From positions 1-64,000 of IMG/VR virus record IMGVR_UViG_3300036863_000181: a stretch of DNA of 64,000 nt; one strand, given 5' to 3'. This document shows, piece after piece, positions 33,392-42,330 of this stretch. Under the pieces are notes generated by a model that was not told the DNA's origin, did no database searches, and was given only the letters and a program-made list of their open reading frames with translations. Source of the stretch: a virus. Every line of letters begins with the position of its first letter. Position 1 is the stretch's first letter. Both the position numbers and the translations under genes were made by a program.

Positions 33392-33393
33392 AG

Positions 33394-34359
33394 TTAGTTT
33401 TTAGCTATTGATACAGGAGCGAGTGTTTCATATCCAACAATCGGCGTAGCAAGGGCCGCCAATGCAGTAGGTCCAACCAGGCTAAAGCTGATATGCTGAC
33501 CAACCGCAGGATAAGGTGGTGACGTAACGGTACATGCGATATTAACAGCCAGTCCGCTCGTTGCCAGCGTTACGCCTGTAATCGGAACTGTGAGCCCTGT
33601 TTCTGTATTGAATGCTCTCCATGCAGCAGTCTGTAAGATTGGAACAGGTAACAGAGAAGCAAGATTTGTCTTATCATCGCCTGCAACAGGAGTAATGATA
33701 TACGTTCCAGGAGTAGCTGAGCCAACGCCGGTAAGAACAACATCTTTCAACCCGGTAACAGAAAGAATATCAAATCCCGGGTCAGTGATATAAGCAATCT
33801 GCTCATTTACATATTGAGGCAGAAACCTGAATTTAATCCAGTATTCAGAAGTTTTCTTTCCATCGTTGGGCATGAAAGGATCTGTGTACAGGTTTACTGG
33901 TGGAATGGCACCAATTGAAGGAGCACCAGTAAGATCGTTTGCTGTAGTGCCAATTAATTGGCCTTTTGAATCAACGAATAAGAACCAGTTTGAAGCACCA
34001 TTGAAAGAACGCAGACGGTTACTCAGATTCAACCCGCCCAAACGGAAACGAAACTGCCAGTCATACACACCATCACGAACAGTTTCTACCTGTCCGTATC
34101 CAAACTTTTCTTCTACCGCACCTTCTGAATTTGATTTGAAATCAAAGAAATTGGCTACCGGGAAAATTCTTGTTGCCTTTGAATCGCTTTCAGAATCGGC
34201 AATAAGCTTTGCCTGAAGTGTTGCGAGACTTGCTGCTGGTATAACGTAATTAGGCGGGCAAAGGAAGGAGCCTGTAAAATTCTTAGGATCAAAATAACAA
34301 GATCCTATGCCCGTATTCCTGGCACCGGTCACGCACTGTAAAGTATTAAGAGTAGCCAT
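33394..34359 (-). CDS. probable major tail protein
   Basis: 321 residues, beta-rich, no signal peptide. The N-terminus MATLNTLQCVTGARNTGIGS, then CYFDPKNFTGSFLCPPNY, leads to a central region with KFGYGQVETVRDGVYDWQFR, as expected for a tube-forming subunit. The C-terminal 100 residues look like an Ig-type decoration (PGTYIITPVAGD, GLTVPITGVTLAT, AVGQHISFSLVG). The order tail completion, this gene, neck-type gene, chaperone, tape measure supports the role. Confidence 0.65.
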   Translation of the reverse strand: MATLNTLQCVTGARNTGIGSCYFDPKNFTGSFLCPPNYVIPAASLATLQAKLIADSESDSKATRIFPVANFFDFKSNSEGAVEEKFGYGQVETVRDGVYDWQFRFRLGGLNLSNRLRSFNGASNWFLFVDSKGQLIGTTANDLTGAPSIGAIPPVNLYTDPFMPNDGKKTSEYWIKFRFLPQYVNEQIAYITDPGFDILSVTGLKDVVLTGVGSATPGTYIITPVAGDDKTNLASLLPVPILQTAAWRAFNTETGLTVPITGVTLATSGLAVNIACTVTSPPYPAVGQHISFSLVGPTALAALATPIVGYETLAPVSIAKN

Positions 34360-34373
34360 AATATTTTTTTATT

Positions 34374-34937
34374 TTAACAATCATTCAAATCAAAAAGCAG
34401 GTCCATGTTAATCCTGAAACAATGAAGCGGGTGTATATCCCCGAACGTGATCATACCGGGTCTTAGCCAACCATCAAACTCAGCAAAAACATTTTTGAAG
34501 CCTGTTACTATTTCAGTCATTTCGAAACTGAACTTTCCCAACTGCAAAAGGAGTTCAACATCTTTTCTTACTTCTGCATCGGCTCGATGCTGAATATTTG
34601 GTTTCAGTTTCTGAATATTAACAATGAACAACAGACAAACCCGGGCCCTGGAATTTCCTTTATCGTACTTAGTATTATCATGGTGGAAAAAACCAATAGC
34701 CTTATTAACTGTCTCATCAAAGAACGCTTCTTTGTAAGCCGTTTGACCATTGGCAGAATCACCGACAAATACTTCAGGTATATATCCTTTATCAACACTA
34801 TTTCTGTAGCAACGGCCATACATGTCAAAGTCCGTATCACTCACTCCCCATGTGGTTTTTAAGCCACTGTATAAGAACTGCTGTAATTTCTGGATCGGAA
34901 TATCGATCTCTACAGGGCTGGTTTTAAGCGGTATCAT
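34374..34937 (-). CDS. tail-completion type protein
   Basis: 187 residues, mixed alpha-beta. Motifs: QFLYSGLKTTWGVSD, YGRCYRNSVDKGYIPEVF and IGFFHHDNTKYDKG. Conserved, to my knowledge, in Bacteroidota phages near the major tail protein. Its place suggests tail terminator or head-tail joining; no named family is recognised with certainty. Confidence 0.55.
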   Translation of the reverse strand: MIPLKTSPVEIDIPIQKLQQFLYSGLKTTWGVSDTDFDMYGRCYRNSVDKGYIPEVFVGDSANGQTAYKEAFFDETVNKAIGFFHHDNTKYDKGNSRARVCLLFIVNIQKLKPNIQHRADAEVRKDVELLLQLGKFSFEMTEIVTGFKNVFAEFDGWLRPGMITFGDIHPLHCFRINMDLLFDLNDC

Positions 34938-34942
34938 CTACC

Positions 34943-35242
34943 TTATTTTCCAGTTAGCTGCCTAATTCTTGCAGCACCTGCTTCCAAAACATCTTTTCGT
35001 TGTTCACCAACCAAAAGTTTTTCAACCTCTGCCTGGGTTTTACTGGCATTGATCGCGACAATGGCCTGGTTTTTTGCCACAGTTGCCTTTTGATCGGTAT
35101 TATCATCATCCTTCATCACATTTTCTCTTTTCACTTCCTTTCCACCATTATGTGGATGCAGATGATGATTGCCGTCAGCTGTAATCCATATAGTATCTAC
35201 ATGTGGTAATGCTGTAAATACTTCTTTCGGATTTGATGCCAT
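34943..35242 (-). CDS. small head-region protein
   Basis: 99 residues. The first half has a histidine-rich loop (WITADGNHHLHPHNGGKEV), the second half is a helix (QAIVAINASKTQAEVEKLLV). It lies between the decoration-like gene and the tail-completion gene. The similar 'W.t.dG..h.....G' start suggests a small head-completion or capsid-associated protein; unproven. Confidence 0.5.
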   Translation of the reverse strand: MASNPKEVFTALPHVDTIWITADGNHHLHPHNGGKEVKRENVMKDDDNTDQKATVAKNQAIVAINASKTQAEVEKLLVGEQRKDVLEAGAARIRQLTGK

Positions 35243-35268
35243 ATATAAAATTTTACGTTGTTAAAAAA

Positions 35269-35661
35269 TTATGCTGTTACTGTCCGACCTCTTTCTACCC
35301 ATGCAGTTCCGTTGAACATGAAACTTGCATTGGCTGTTTTAGCCGTTGTCACAGACAATGTACCATTGGGTAAAAAGCCGGTACCGAATGTTACCACGCG
35401 GGTAGTACCATCGGGTGTGAAAAGGAAGTCCAGAATATCACCTATAAAAGGTGGATTGCCTGCTGATCCAACGCCAGCTGTTACTGTCAAAGCGCCTGTT
35501 AATGTCCCCGGTTTTACCAGGGTATATGCCGCATATGGTGCAAGCGCTATAGTAGCGGCATAAGCCGGTTCCAGGTACTGGTTATTCCTGGTCCTGTCGG
35601 TATTGTCAGTACCAGAATTAATAGCACCAATATTATTTGTAAATCTTGCTGTAGTAGCCAT
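35269..35661 (-). CDS. probable capsid decoration protein
   Basis: 130 residues, almost entirely beta: NNQYLEPAYAATIALAPYAA, TLTGALTVTAGVG, GDILDFLFTPDGT, SVTTAKTANASFMFNGTAWV. This is the pattern of trimeric head-stabilising or fibre-head proteins, and it is the first gene after the major capsid gene. There are no cysteines. Inference from fold type and position. Confidence 0.6.
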   Translation of the reverse strand: MATTARFTNNIGAINSGTDNTDRTRNNQYLEPAYAATIALAPYAAYTLVKPGTLTGALTVTAGVGSAGNPPFIGDILDFLFTPDGTTRVVTFGTGFLPNGTLSVTTAKTANASFMFNGTAWVERGRTVTA

Positions 35662-35693
35662 GATAAAATATTTTGATCGTTATAAGATCGTTT

Positions 35694-36704
35694 TTATGCA
35701 GTGAATGAACCAGCAGTCAGCGTGGTGAACAAAAATGCCTGTTCGCTGAACCCGTACTGTACGTCATATTTCATCAACCCTTTTAAGAAAAAGATTTCTG
35801 AATTATTCTGGAGTCTCATCAACTGCAGGTTATTATCTTCAGTCGAGTTCATACCTACGTAGAGGTTAGAACTGGTATCATCCAATGCCTCGCAGAACAG
35901 GATTGTATCATCTGCAATACCAGCCAGTGGCACGATTTCGTATCCCTTGAATTTGTTAATACCCTGTTCTGTAGTATTAACACCCTTGAATGTCAGGGTA
36001 GTGGTCAGGAAAGTCTGGTAAATCTGTTCGGAGTTTACCGACATTATAAATTTGAGACGCTGATACCTGGCAGGTCTGCTCAGTAAAGCCTTTTTGTTTA
36101 TCGCAGCCAGTGAAAGAAGTGAATTCATTGCATCCACTATATTGGTGTGCGATCCATCGGTTACTCCGGCCGTCAATGGCAATGGGCTTGCTACTTTGAG
36201 AACAGCAGCATCAGCCACCATCTTTTTCAGGAAGCCATCGAAGAATACTAGCTGACCGTTACCGGCTGAACCTGGTGCGGCGGTATAGGTTGTTGATCCC
36301 ATCCATATACCATTTTCCAGTTGTTCCATTGCCCTTCCCAAGCCAATCTGCATCATGTAATTCTCAGCAGTTACCGGAACTTCACGTGCCAGCAACGTTG
36401 GGCTTAGTTGTTCGGCTAACCAGTGCTGTTCGAAGTCACGTGGGTTAAATTCCGTATACAACATCATGTCAGCTGGCGTGAGTACGCGGCCATCTACGGT
36501 AAATGAGCCACTCGATGTTGGGGTAGCGGTGCGCCTCTGTAAAGGGTTGGCGAAGTCCACCCGTCCAATGGTGTGCGCCTTTTTAATTCCATCCTGTACA
36601 TATACTGCACCTTTTTGGATAGTATCCATTGCAAAGGTTGCAGGAAGCCAGAAGTAGGAAGCAAAGGTTCCGGCGTAGGCGGTATCATTGATAACTAAAG
36701 CCAT
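35694..36704 (-). CDS. major capsid protein (HK97-like)
   Basis: 336 residues directly after the protease/scaffold gene. N-terminal MALVINDTAYAGTFASYFWL, then a helical arm, a long E-loop-like region (FTVDGRVLTPADMMLYTEFN), and repeated helix/strand segments (VDAMNSLLSLAAINKKALLS, LKFIMSVNSEQIYQTFL). This is the size and position of HK97-fold capsid proteins without a delta-domain extension. It forms the icosahedral shell. Confidence 0.8.
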   Translation of the reverse strand: MALVINDTAYAGTFASYFWLPATFAMDTIQKGAVYVQDGIKKAHTIGRVDFANPLQRRTATPTSSGSFTVDGRVLTPADMMLYTEFNPRDFEQHWLAEQLSPTLLAREVPVTAENYMMQIGLGRAMEQLENGIWMGSTTYTAAPGSAGNGQLVFFDGFLKKMVADAAVLKVASPLPLTAGVTDGSHTNIVDAMNSLLSLAAINKKALLSRPARYQRLKFIMSVNSEQIYQTFLTTTLTFKGVNTTEQGINKFKGYEIVPLAGIADDTILFCEALDDTSSNLYVGMNSTEDNNLQLMRLQNNSEIFFLKGLMKYDVQYGFSEQAFLFTTLTAGSFTA

Positions 36705-36754
36705 AGTATGTTATTTTAATTGCTAAGTTTTTTAGCAAGTGTTTACAAAAAAAA

Positions 36755-37963
36755 TCAGGCGAGTTTCCCTTCCCTACGCAGCTTGTTTTTAACCGCGAGT
36801 CCCATTGCGTTGGTCGGTATTTCTTTATCTCCCAGCTTATTTTCAATCGGAATCACAGGAGCCTTTACATTGAGTGGCAGGGCTTCAATCATTTCCTTGG
36901 TACCTGCGAGATCGGCTTTTGCCAGGGCAACCCACTTTTCAATTACCGGTGCTTCATTTTTGATCCGGCCTATCTTGGCGAAATTTTCAACCATTGCTTT
37001 TGCGGCAACATTCTTTGCTTCTTCTTCAGCAGCTTTCTTTTCATTGGTCATCGCATCGAGTGCTGCTTTGCAATCATCATAAGCCTTTTGCTTGGCGGCA
37101 AGTTCAGCCTTCATCTTATCCATGTCCTCTTTTGCCTTATCGGTTGCGGCTTTTGCTGCATCAACTTCAGCCTTTGTGGCATTGGTCAATTCTTTCAGTG
37201 CTTTATCGCTACTGATCTGCAAGGCCAGAAGATCTGTTTCAGCTTTGTAAGCTTTGTCTTCAATGGATTTGATTGCAGTAACAATATTGTCTTCACTGGC
37301 TGCTTCATTCAGACCCAGTTTCATTGTTATCTTAGTAAGTGCCATATTTGAATTATTTGGATGAAATAAACTATTTAAGATTTCGTTTCCGGCCATCCAC
37401 ATCGCTTTTGCCGTTGATGGCATGTGCCTCTGGTTTGTTTCACTCGTCACTTCAATGTCTGTACAAAACCCCTTTTCAAAACATTCAGCCGATGTTAACC
37501 AGGTTGTGCGGTCCATTAAATACCTGACATCTTTCTCACTGAGGTTTGATTTTGCCGAAAGCAAGGTCACAATCGAATTTCCAAGAGCGTCGAGTGCTTT
37601 CTTGTCTTCTCCCCCAGCTGGCGGATGGATCATAAGTGTTGAGTAGTCGGCCATTACTCTTTTTCGCCCGGTCATAAACAACACTCCTGCTATACTTGCA
37701 CAAACGCCGGCATTGTAAGTATCTACCGGAGTTTTGGATTTCAGCACTGCATTACACATTGCGAAACCGTCAAGAACACTACCACCAGGTGAATTAATCC
37801 AAACCTGAATACGCTTTTTCCCCATTGAATCAAGAAGTAAGAGCTCAGCCTGAAATTCTGCCCCGTCTACTCCTTTTCCGGAACACGGGTCCCGGCCAAT
37901 AAAATCACTGACCAGCATAATTGGCTCATCAGCACTCGGATCAACGGTGTATAGGAATTCCAT
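36755..37963 (-). CDS. head maturation protease (ClpP-like) fused to scaffold
   Basis: 402 residues. Residues 1-190 are a ClpP/S14-type protease: IQVWINSPGGSVLDGFAMCN, GVCASIAGVLFMTG (Ser of the ASIA motif) and LMIHPPAGG (His). Residues about 207-402 are a scaffold-like coiled coil very rich in K, A and E (KATDKAKEDMDKMKAELA), ending with a basic NKLRREGKLA. An in-frame ATG at 37345 (residue 207, MALTKITMKL) stands exactly at the domain border and could allow separate synthesis of the scaffold, as with lambda C/Nu3. It is followed by the capsid gene. Confidence 0.88.
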   Translation of the reverse strand: MEFLYTVDPSADEPIMLVSDFIGRDPCSGKGVDGAEFQAELLLLDSMGKKRIQVWINSPGGSVLDGFAMCNAVLKSKTPVDTYNAGVCASIAGVLFMTGRKRVMADYSTLMIHPPAGGEDKKALDALGNSIVTLLSAKSNLSEKDVRYLMDRTTWLTSAECFEKGFCTDIEVTSETNQRHMPSTAKAMWMAGNEILNSLFHPNNSNMALTKITMKLGLNEAASEDNIVTAIKSIEDKAYKAETDLLALQISSDKALKELTNATKAEVDAAKAATDKAKEDMDKMKAELAAKQKAYDDCKAALDAMTNEKKAAEEEAKNVAAKAMVENFAKIGRIKNEAPVIEKWVALAKADLAGTKEMIEALPLNVKAPVIPIENKLGDKEIPTNAMGLAVKNKLRREGKLA

Positions 37964-38019
37964 GCTACCGTAAAAGTAGAAAGCTGAAAAATGAAGTGGG
38001 GAAAAGTGTTACACCTTTT

Positions 38020-38214
38020 TTAGTAGTTGTTCTTACTGACCTCTTTGAGAAGGCGCTTTTTTTCATCAGCCGGTAGGCTGTCTATAAAGCATTTTATTGC
38101 CTGAACACCGGCTTTTGATTCGCTGGTTTCGTTTATTTTGGCATAGGCCTTTATAAGCCCTGCATATTTAGTAGGTGGAAAACAGGTAACGCGTCTGTCT
38201 TTAGCTACACTCAT
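38020..38214 (-). CDS. small ribbon-helix-helix-like protein
   Basis: 64 residues from ATG 38214, which overlaps the stop of the upstream gene (ATGA); the frame extends to 38286, but overlap and composition favour 38214. The pattern RRVTCFPPTKYAGLIKAYAK, then NETSESKAGVQAIKCFID, fits a ribbon-helix-helix DNA-binding fold (beta strand, helix, turn, helix). It could regulate late genes or be a small anti-toxin-like regulator. Confidence 0.55.
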   Translation of the reverse strand: MSVAKDRRVTCFPPTKYAGLIKAYAKINETSESKAGVQAIKCFIDSLPADEKKRLLKEVSKNNY

Positions 38215-38396
38215 AATTTGACTCTTTGAAAAAACAATCTCTTCTGCCTGGCAGCTTCGGTTATCAATCTCAGGTGAAAAAGACAATAACTATGCTTTTC
38301 CTCTATCACCAGTTCAACAATAAGCTTAACATGTCCCGGGGTTTCTGCCCAGCGGAGTTGTTCGATGATTTCGGGGAAGGTATAGGTTGGGTTCAT
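38211..38396 (-). CDS. 61-residue hypothetical protein
   Basis: Starts MNPTYTFPEIIEQLRWAETP and continues with a hydrophobic, histidine-containing helix (VKLIVELVIEEKHSYCLFHL) and a basic end. Coupled at both ends: its ATG overlaps the upstream gene stop and its stop overlaps the ATG of the ribbon-helix-helix-like gene. Function unknown. Confidence 0.6.
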   Translation of the reverse strand: MNPTYTFPEIIEQLRWAETPGHVKLIVELVIEEKHSYCLFHLRLITEAARQKRLFFQRVKL

Positions 38397-38776
38397 TATA
38401 TCTTATCGATTATAATATTTTTATCACCGAGCCAAATACTATCATAAATATCTGAATGCTCATCAAATATTCCGACCCATTCAATAGTCGATTCTAATTT
38501 AGTTATCAAGAATACTTCCGCCGTCTCAATCCATGCTAAATAGTAAGATTTATTCAAAGGGTCCTGCATCGTTTCTTTTTCAAACTCCTGATCAGTTAAG
38601 TTGTATAGCAGGGTCTTTCGCTCCTGTAAGCAATTTAAAAATACTTGATACGTCTGCTCGCCTTCCGGAAGCTCATTGCCTTTAATATCTTCATTAAATA
38701 CATAATACCGGTCTAAAGACCTGCCTTTATAATTTCCGGTTTTGAGTTTTGCTATTATCGCGCAGTCGGTGCCCAT
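38396..38776 (-). CDS. hypothetical protein in the head block
   Basis: 126 residues from ATG 38776 (MGTDCAIIAKLKTGNYKGRS), one base after the stop of the upstream gene; the frame opens 11 codons earlier inside that gene. Alternating strands and helices with ILYNLTDQEFEKE- and TIEWVGIFDEHSDIYDSI-type segments. Not recognised. It is not an obvious structural protein. Confidence 0.6.
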   Translation of the reverse strand: MGTDCAIIAKLKTGNYKGRSLDRYYVFNEDIKGNELPEGEQTYQVFLNCLQERKTLLYNLTDQEFEKETMQDPLNKSYYLAWIETAEVFLITKLESTIEWVGIFDEHSDIYDSIWLGDKNIIIDKI

Positions 38777-38777
38777 G

Positions 38778-39053
38778 CTAATTCTGTTTTTGCACTGGTG
38801 TAAATTCAACCCTAAATTTACTATTTTCCTCCACGTACCTTACTACACCGATCTTAATTCCATTATAAAGTAACTGATAACTTCCATCCCAGGGATCGCT
38901 TAATATCTGGCCACAAGCTTTTGCATCATCCATAGTCGGCTCACGATCCAGCAAATTGCGTAATACCCCCTTAATGCATTCTTCTTCACACCTGATCTTT
39001 TGACGGGTTAATGCATCCTGCAGCCGGCGTTCTATTTCTGTAGTGGTGGTCAT
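38778..39053 (-). CDS. hypothetical protein
   Basis: 91 residues. N-terminal helix (TEIERRLQDALTRQKIRCEE), then a short alpha-beta region (DPWDGSYQLLYNGIKIGVVR). Four-nt overlap with the preceding gene at its start. Function unknown. Confidence 0.6.
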   Translation of the reverse strand: MTTTTEIERRLQDALTRQKIRCEEECIKGVLRNLLDREPTMDDAKACGQILSDPWDGSYQLLYNGIKIGVVRYVEENSKFRVEFTPVQKQN

Positions 39054-39334
39054 TTATATTGAATATTATTTAGCCTTCTCCATCGGCGTTCATTATGAAA
39101 TTGTATCTTCCAAAACCTAATATACATAAACCAATAACAATGTTGTTTCTGATAATCACCATTAGCTAGATAAATATGAAATGGTCTAATTTTTAAGATG
39201 AACCAAAACCCTTTAATTCGGAAATGGATAATACAAATTGGCTTAACCTCTTTTTCAATTTTTGGGTAATTTCCAAACTGAGTAACTATTGATTCAATAG
39301 TAATTCTTTGTGGTATTGGTAATTTATCGCTCAT
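39050..39334 (-). CDS. hypothetical protein, aromatic-rich
   Basis: 94 residues, strongly basic and aromatic (FRIKGFWFILKIRPFHIYLA, CYWFMYIRFWKIQF). It is either a small membrane-associated protein or a beta-barrel-like fold. The ATG is preceded by a 145-bp gap after the portal gene. In that gap I see only frames of 22-23 codons (for example 39399-39331), which overlap this start and could be leader peptides. Confidence 0.5.
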   Translation of the reverse strand: MSDKLPIPQRITIESIVTQFGNYPKIEKEVKPICIIHFRIKGFWFILKIRPFHIYLANGDYQKQHCYWFMYIRFWKIQFHNERRWRRLNNIQYK

Positions 39335-39479
39335 CGCATAATTATTTTAACCATATTGAAACAATGAACTATTCTGGCAACAAAAGAAGCTTTATTCATC
39401 AGCCTATACTACACCATGATGAATGCTGGCAAGCGCCTCAACCTTGCCCAACGACTTCTAATTTTTATATACACTTCCA

Positions 39480-40877
39480 TTATTCAACAATAACCTCATC
39501 TTTTTTTGGCTTGCCGTTCCCGTTCTTCCCTGGTACCGGCAAATTCGGATCATTCAGCGGATTAAAAACAGGCGCTGGCGCTTCGGCCTTCACTACATTG
39601 ATACCCGTTCTTTCCGAGAAGTATTTCCAATCAGGTTCGCCGCCAGCATCTTTGATCGTCTTCATAATATCAGCCGTCTTTTTATTACTATCGTCTTCCC
39701 TTGCCCGGAATTCTTCTTCCTCACCGCTATTCAAAAATTCAAAATGATAACCTACCGGTATATTGAACCCCTGCTTTATCATCCTGGGTAGAAGTTCACT
39801 ATTGGTAATTCCTTGTGCAAAAATGCCGTCTTTAGTCTGTATATCTTCCAATGCTGAGGCGACGGGGCCTTTATCGCCCTGGCCTGCACCAAGTTTACCA
39901 GGTGTGCTATCAAGAGCATCGGCATGACCGAGAAGCACTTTTGAGATTTTAGCCTCTAGCCGTTTTTCAAAATCTTCAAAAGTCATAAACCCACGTCCTG
40001 CTGAATTGTGTTCAAGCAGCGTTACTTCATCCCCCTGCAGGTCCATGAGCATGTAAGCATTTTGGCCGAGATCACGTAACCCGGCTTCGAATGCATCTTG
40101 CTCTTCACCAATTTTATTTGTCTTACCAACCCTTATTGGCTGACCATAAAGCTCAACGTAATCAGCATTGTAAGCTGTATTGTTACGGAGATATATTTCG
40201 GTCTTCGCTATCTTATAAAGAAGGCCATAGCCGCAGTTGCTGACCCCGAGTTCTGTTGGTGTAGGCACCCATATATTCCAGTCTTTCAACGGATCTTCCA
40301 GGAACGGTTGACCCGATAATGAGTAAACGAGAGCTGCTACATTTAATCTGTCAGGAGATATATTGTGCCTGCGTATTATTGTAAGATCAGGAAAGGCATC
40401 ATTGACCACATCACCCAGATAAATGAGCGAGTACCCATAAAACTGGGCATCCAAAACATAAGTGAGGTAATTGTCAAACCATGCTGTGTTTTTTCCTGTC
40501 TCACTATCGCGGAATATTTTCTTTGCATTTTTATCCTCATTACCGTCTGCATCACATATTTTAAAATCTCTTAGCAAAGTAAGATTACGACGGCGATCCA
40601 TACACGAGAAAACATGCTCATTGAGCACAGTATTCATGAACATTCGTTGCTGTCGTACACGGTGAGGATACCAGGCATTTTCCGCTTCAATCACTGCTTC
40701 AAACCACATCTGGATATCATGACGCAGCCGTTGTAATTGAACCTTGGCTATATGTCTGTTAGGGTTATTTGGATTGGTGGTTTCGATCCGGGACTGCAGC
40801 GAGGTAGACTGGGTACCTGCCTGAGTAACTTTTGGCGGGAAGAAATAATTTTTTATTTTACTTAGTGGATTTGGCAT
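39480..40877 (-). CDS. portal protein (DUF935/Mu gp29-like)
   Basis: 465 residues. The core has the Mu-type portal look: RRRNLTLLRDFKI (strand after the crown), a central YGYSLIYLGDVVNDAFPDL, RRHNISPD, KIAKTEIYLRNNTAYNADYV, then a long helix with LEAKISKVLLGHADALDSTP and MIKQGFNIPVGYHFEFLNS. It forms the dodecameric ring through which DNA is packaged. The C-terminal tail is proline- and glycine-rich. It lies between the terminase/adaptor genes and the protease-capsid genes. Confidence 0.85.
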   Translation of the reverse strand: MPNPLSKIKNYFFPPKVTQAGTQSTSLQSRIETTNPNNPNRHIAKVQLQRLRHDIQMWFEAVIEAENAWYPHRVRQQRMFMNTVLNEHVFSCMDRRRNLTLLRDFKICDADGNEDKNAKKIFRDSETGKNTAWFDNYLTYVLDAQFYGYSLIYLGDVVNDAFPDLTIIRRHNISPDRLNVAALVYSLSGQPFLEDPLKDWNIWVPTPTELGVSNCGYGLLYKIAKTEIYLRNNTAYNADYVELYGQPIRVGKTNKIGEEQDAFEAGLRDLGQNAYMLMDLQGDEVTLLEHNSAGRGFMTFEDFEKRLEAKISKVLLGHADALDSTPGKLGAGQGDKGPVASALEDIQTKDGIFAQGITNSELLPRMIKQGFNIPVGYHFEFLNSGEEEEFRAREDDSNKKTADIMKTIKDAGGEPDWKYFSERTGINVVKAEAPAPVFNPLNDPNLPVPGKNGNGKPKKDEVIVE

Positions 40878-40879
40878 TC

Positions 40880-41116
40880 TTAATTCAGTTGGATGGTTTC
40901 ATAATCAACTTGGTTCTTCCAATCAGGCTCATACGCTCCTATCTCACAAGGAATTTCCGCAATCAGTTCACCAATGACTTTTAAGTGCCCGGCATTTTTG
41001 TCACACCATTGCTGCGCAAGTTCTGCTGTTGGTGCAGAAATATTTTCCCCTGCCCATGTTTTCATCAGGCCAGTAGACGCTTCAAATGCCCGGAACTCTG
41101 TTACCCATTGTCTCAT
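40880..41116 (-). CDS. 78-residue hypothetical protein
   Basis: Starts MRQWVTEFRAFEASTGLMKT, has a helix with AELAQQWCDKNAGHLKVIGE and ends acidic. Its start touches the adaptor gene stop (1-nt overlap) and it ends 2 nt before the portal start. The helix-strand pattern is compatible with a small phage protein of the head-joining group; function unknown. Confidence 0.55.
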   Translation of the reverse strand: MRQWVTEFRAFEASTGLMKTWAGENISAPTAELAQQWCDKNAGHLKVIGELIAEIPCEIGAYEPDWKNQVDYETIQLN

Positions 41117-42330
41117 CAGTATGAATTTATTTGCTTGACATTGCTTCCTGATCTGAACCTGGCGCCAGCTTTGGGCTGAATTACTGTCAGGTCCGCTGTT
41201 ATATCGCCTTTGGCCGCTCTCTGCAGCCAGATGATTGCCGCGTTGTACCTGTCAACACGTAGCTCGGGTATAGATTTGGGCGCTATCCTGCTGTACAAAT
41301 GATACAGCACAATATCAACCATATACATCAGCATCTGTTGATTTCGGTTATCCCCCTTAGTGAAATAAGTCATTATGATTTGGAAAGCATTCAGGCCCGT
41401 TGTGTCCACTGGTACCGGTTCATCAGTGATCGGAACAAAGTGAATGACAAACTTTTCCCCCGGATTAAATACAATGCCATTTAACAGTGTAAACCCATTT
41501 GCGTTTTTCGTATAGTCAGTCCCGGCCGTGAGTGTGCCGGCGCCAGGTCTTTCTATTCCATAATGCCAACCGACGAGTGAACCTGGTTGACCCTGCGCCG
41601 GCGCTGTGTAGGTACTGGCACCAGCTATAAGATTGGGTGTTGTTCCAGTTATTAAATTCAGATCATCCCTTGCCTGAAATAATGTTATGGTCTGCGATGG
41701 TGTAGTAGTAAGCAGGTTACCTGCAGGTATAACGAATAGCCCATTGTCGGTCCAATTGGCTGGCCCATTTACCACATCATCAGGAAACACATTGCGAAAG
41801 GGGATATTATTGGTATTGACCAGTTGAATAACTGTTTCGTGATCAAATTGAATCGAGGCGATTTTACAGGTATAGCTATGATTGTTCCACGATATGTGAT
41901 CACCTACTTTATACTGACCATAAAGATTAAAAACAGGGTAAGGATAGTTTCCATAGAAAATGTCAAATTGGTTTCCCAGTAGAACCCAGTGTAAGACATT
42001 AAATGCCTCTGGCACGCTAATGGTTGTTGTACACTGGTATATCTTTCCTCCTTGTAGAGTTAGCTGACCTTGTACATAAGTGGCTGCAGCATTATAAGCT
42101 GTTGCATCCAAATATACCCGGTCCGCTGCTGAATATGTTGCTTGTGGATTGTAAAGACTAGTGTTGGTAAACTCCTTGGCCACGTCATACTTCTGCCTGA
42201 GATAAGATGATATTTCGGCCTGGGCCGCGACTTCAGCCAATGGCTGGTAAGCTGCATTGCCAGAAACAACCTGGCTAATTGATACATCCTGAATAAACCG
42301 GTTATAGTCGGAAGGGATTAAATAGCCCAT
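41116..42330 (-). CDS. head-tail adaptor (Mu gp36/DUF1320-like) with inserted domains
   Basis: 404 residues from ATG 42330 (MGYLIPSDYN); a frame ATG lies at 42348. The N-terminal about 55 residues (IPSDYNRFIQD, AEISSYLRQKYDV) and C-terminal about 85 (VDIVLYHLYSRIAPKSIPEL, RYNAAIIWLQRAAKGDI) together form the DUF1320-type connector. Between them about 260 residues are inserted: two carbohydrate-binding-like repeats with YxxG...YxC (QGGKIYQCTT; YKVGDHISWNNHSYTC) and the beta domain RDDLNL...EKFVIHFVP (residues 221-300) also found in the tail-collar fibre at 22877. It probably projects from the neck. It unusually sits between terminase and portal. Confidence 0.75.
   Translation of the reverse strand: MGYLIPSDYNRFIQDVSISQVVSGNAAYQPLAEVAAQAEISSYLRQKYDVAKEFTNTSLYNPQATYSAADRVYLDATAYNAAATYVQGQLTLQGGKIYQCTTTISVPEAFNVLHWVLLGNQFDIFYGNYPYPVFNLYGQYKVGDHISWNNHSYTCKIASIQFDHETVIQLVNTNNIPFRNVFPDDVVNGPANWTDNGLFVIPAGNLLTTTPSQTITLFQARDDLNLITGTTPNLIAGASTYTAPAQGQPGSLVGWHYGIERPGAGTLTAGTDYTKNANGFTLLNGIVFNPGEKFVIHFVPITDEPVPVDTTGLNAFQIIMTYFTKGDNRNQQMLMYMVDIVLYHLYSRIAPKSIPELRVDRYNAAIIWLQRAAKGDITADLTVIQPKAGARFRSGSNVKQINSY

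Noticed and set aside
39331-39399. 22-codon frame overlapping the start of the 39334 gene
   Set aside because: Too short and without composition support; possible leader peptide, mentioned only in the gene entry.
39380-39410. Second CUGAUGA hammerhead-like core on the minus strand
   Set aside because: The bases after it contain no stem II, no GAAA and no complementary stem I; the match is chance.
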